Below, in pieces: positions 63,286 to 64,000 of a stretch of 64,000 nt of DNA. Every line of letters starts with the position of its first letter. Position 1 is the first letter of the stretch. Source of the stretch: DATMER01 sp040349255 (GTDB lineage: Bacteria > Acidobacteriota > Thermoanaerobaculia > Multivoradales > UBA5704); contig JBEQUE010000161.1 of the NCBI GenBank assembly GCA_040349255.1, positions 7,368 to 71,367 of the forward strand, written 5' to 3'. The notes under the pieces are model-generated. The model saw only the letters and a list, made by a program, of their open reading frames with translations, was not told where the DNA came from and ran no database searches. A program made the translations under genes and the position numbers.

Positions 63286-64000
63286 ATGGTCATCTATCAA
63301 CGCCGTAAGCTTGTAGCACTTTTAGCTCTCTGGTCAATCTCGATCTTTTGCCATCAGGCTCAAGCGGCCGCACTCAAGGACGGCCAGAACTATAAGGCTG
63401 AAGAAGCCGTGGGCGCTGGCGGTTCTACGATGGTTTTCAGGAAGCAAGATGGGGAAATCATAGGGATTGCCTATACTGCGTATTTTCACGCCTGCTATCA
63501 TGGATCGCTCGACGGAAACGCGATCAAGGTCAAGGAGGTTGTTTCCCAGCATGAGGATGGCGGGACGTTCTCCTATGAGCCTTTATTGGAAAGCGTGCGC
63601 GACCGGTTTGTGGAAATTAGTTTTACCAACCTCCAGCCTTTCCCGAATCCCGGAGCCCTATTGCCGACACCGAGACGTATAGTGGACAGAGATGTCTTGT
63701 CGCTGAACGAGTGCTCTACGTATTTCAATGGAGTAGCCCCGCCGTGCAATGACCCTCGGCTCAAAGAGGCAACGAAGAACGATGGCGAGATCAAGTATTT
63801 CCATACAGGTACAGTGTGTCGCCGTGACGAATCGCCGAATTGTACCTTGGCCAAGGTCTTTGAGGTCATGATCGCCTCGCCGAGCGCCATCGCCCCCATC
63901 AAAGATGGTCCGCTACAACGGGTGGAGAATTGCGGTATTCTCAAGCTGAAGGCCTTCACCGGAATCCTCAAGCTTGACCAGCAAGCTACGAACGAGATCA
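63286..64000 (+). CDS. Secreted protein of unknown function (3' end beyond right edge)
   Basis: The first 238 codons are open to the window end. A signal peptide (RRKLVALLALWSISIFCHQAQA) precedes a mature region with DGQNYKAEEAVGAGGSTMVFRKQDGEIIGIAYTAYFHACYHGS. Scattered cysteines follow (LNECSTYFNGVAPPCNDP, TVCRRDESPNCTLAKVF, ENCGILKLKAF), suggesting disulfides. The ATG follows GGAG. No family recognised. G+C is moderate, lower than the window average. Confidence 0.75.
   Translation, partial: MVIYQRRKLVALLALWSISIFCHQAQAAALKDGQNYKAEEAVGAGGSTMVFRKQDGEIIGIAYTAYFHACYHGSLDGNAIKVKEVVSQHEDGGTFSYEPLLESVRDRFVEISFTNLQPFPNPGALLPTPRRIVDRDVLSLNECSTYFNGVAPPCNDPRLKEATKNDGEIKYFHTGTVCRRDESPNCTLAKVFEVMIASPSAIAPIKDGPLQRVENCGILKLKAFTGILKLDQQATNEI

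Overview
The window is uniformly GC-rich and densely coded. Strong AGGAGG-type ribosome sites, Sec and Tat signal peptides, lipoproteins and a large RHS surface protein point to a Gram-negative soil- or sediment-type bacterium. The gene mix (a MacB/FtsX-like permease of the ADOP type common in Acidobacteriota, a CRTAC1/FG-GAP protein, M28 and S9 peptidases, tandem secreted metalloproteases, PPK2) fits Acidobacteriota, perhaps a Thermoanaerobaculia-like lineage. That placement is inference; no rRNA or tRNA gene is visible.

Layout. Positions 1-5600 hold three tandem minus-strand copies of a secreted gluzincin metalloprotease; the first runs off the left edge, and copies 1 and 3 share a leader hairpin. 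Then come PPK2, thioredoxin 2, a TPR lipoprotein, a small metal-site protein, a fatty-acid desaturase and an M28 peptidase (5.7-11.1 kb), followed by a glycoside-hydrolase-like protein, an orphan ParA and a methyltransferase. At 14.9-16.1 kb a TIR gene is followed 6 nt later by a second nucleotide-site-like protein, a candidate defence pair. A DUF47-Pit phosphate transporter and an S9 peptidase follow. At 20.1-24.5 kb a five-gene run begins with a SPASM-type protein that lacks the radical-SAM cysteines. Next are an ArsB/NhaD-like permease, a CRTAC1 protein, a two-gene ABC exporter and an ADOP permease.

At 32.5-38.4 kb lies a 1741-aa RHS protein with an A+T-richer tip carrying an HExxE...H motif. 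It overlaps a lipoprotein gene that is a candidate immunity partner. A stretch of small secreted, membrane and unknown proteins follows (38.4-45.1 kb). At 45.1-50.4 kb is a tightly overlapping minus-strand operon resembling E. coli ynbABCD plus a PlsC acyltransferase. An esterase and a deleted quinone oxidoreductase pseudogene precede the most striking single gene: an AhpD-like protein whose CxxC has an in-frame TGA as its second position, followed at the right distance by a perfect 8-bp stem with a GTT loop (a bacterial SECIS). This is a predicted selenoprotein.

At 53-61 kb two subtilases flank four unusual proteins. Two of these are paralogs ending in Ig-like domains; this looks like one functional cluster. 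It ends at a roughly 575-bp array of 20-21-bp units centred on the palindrome GGAACGTTCC, beside a small coiled-coil protein gene. The right end holds two small secreted proteins, the last cut by the window edge.

Very long open frames opposite or out of phase with these genes are GC-driven shadows and are not annotated.
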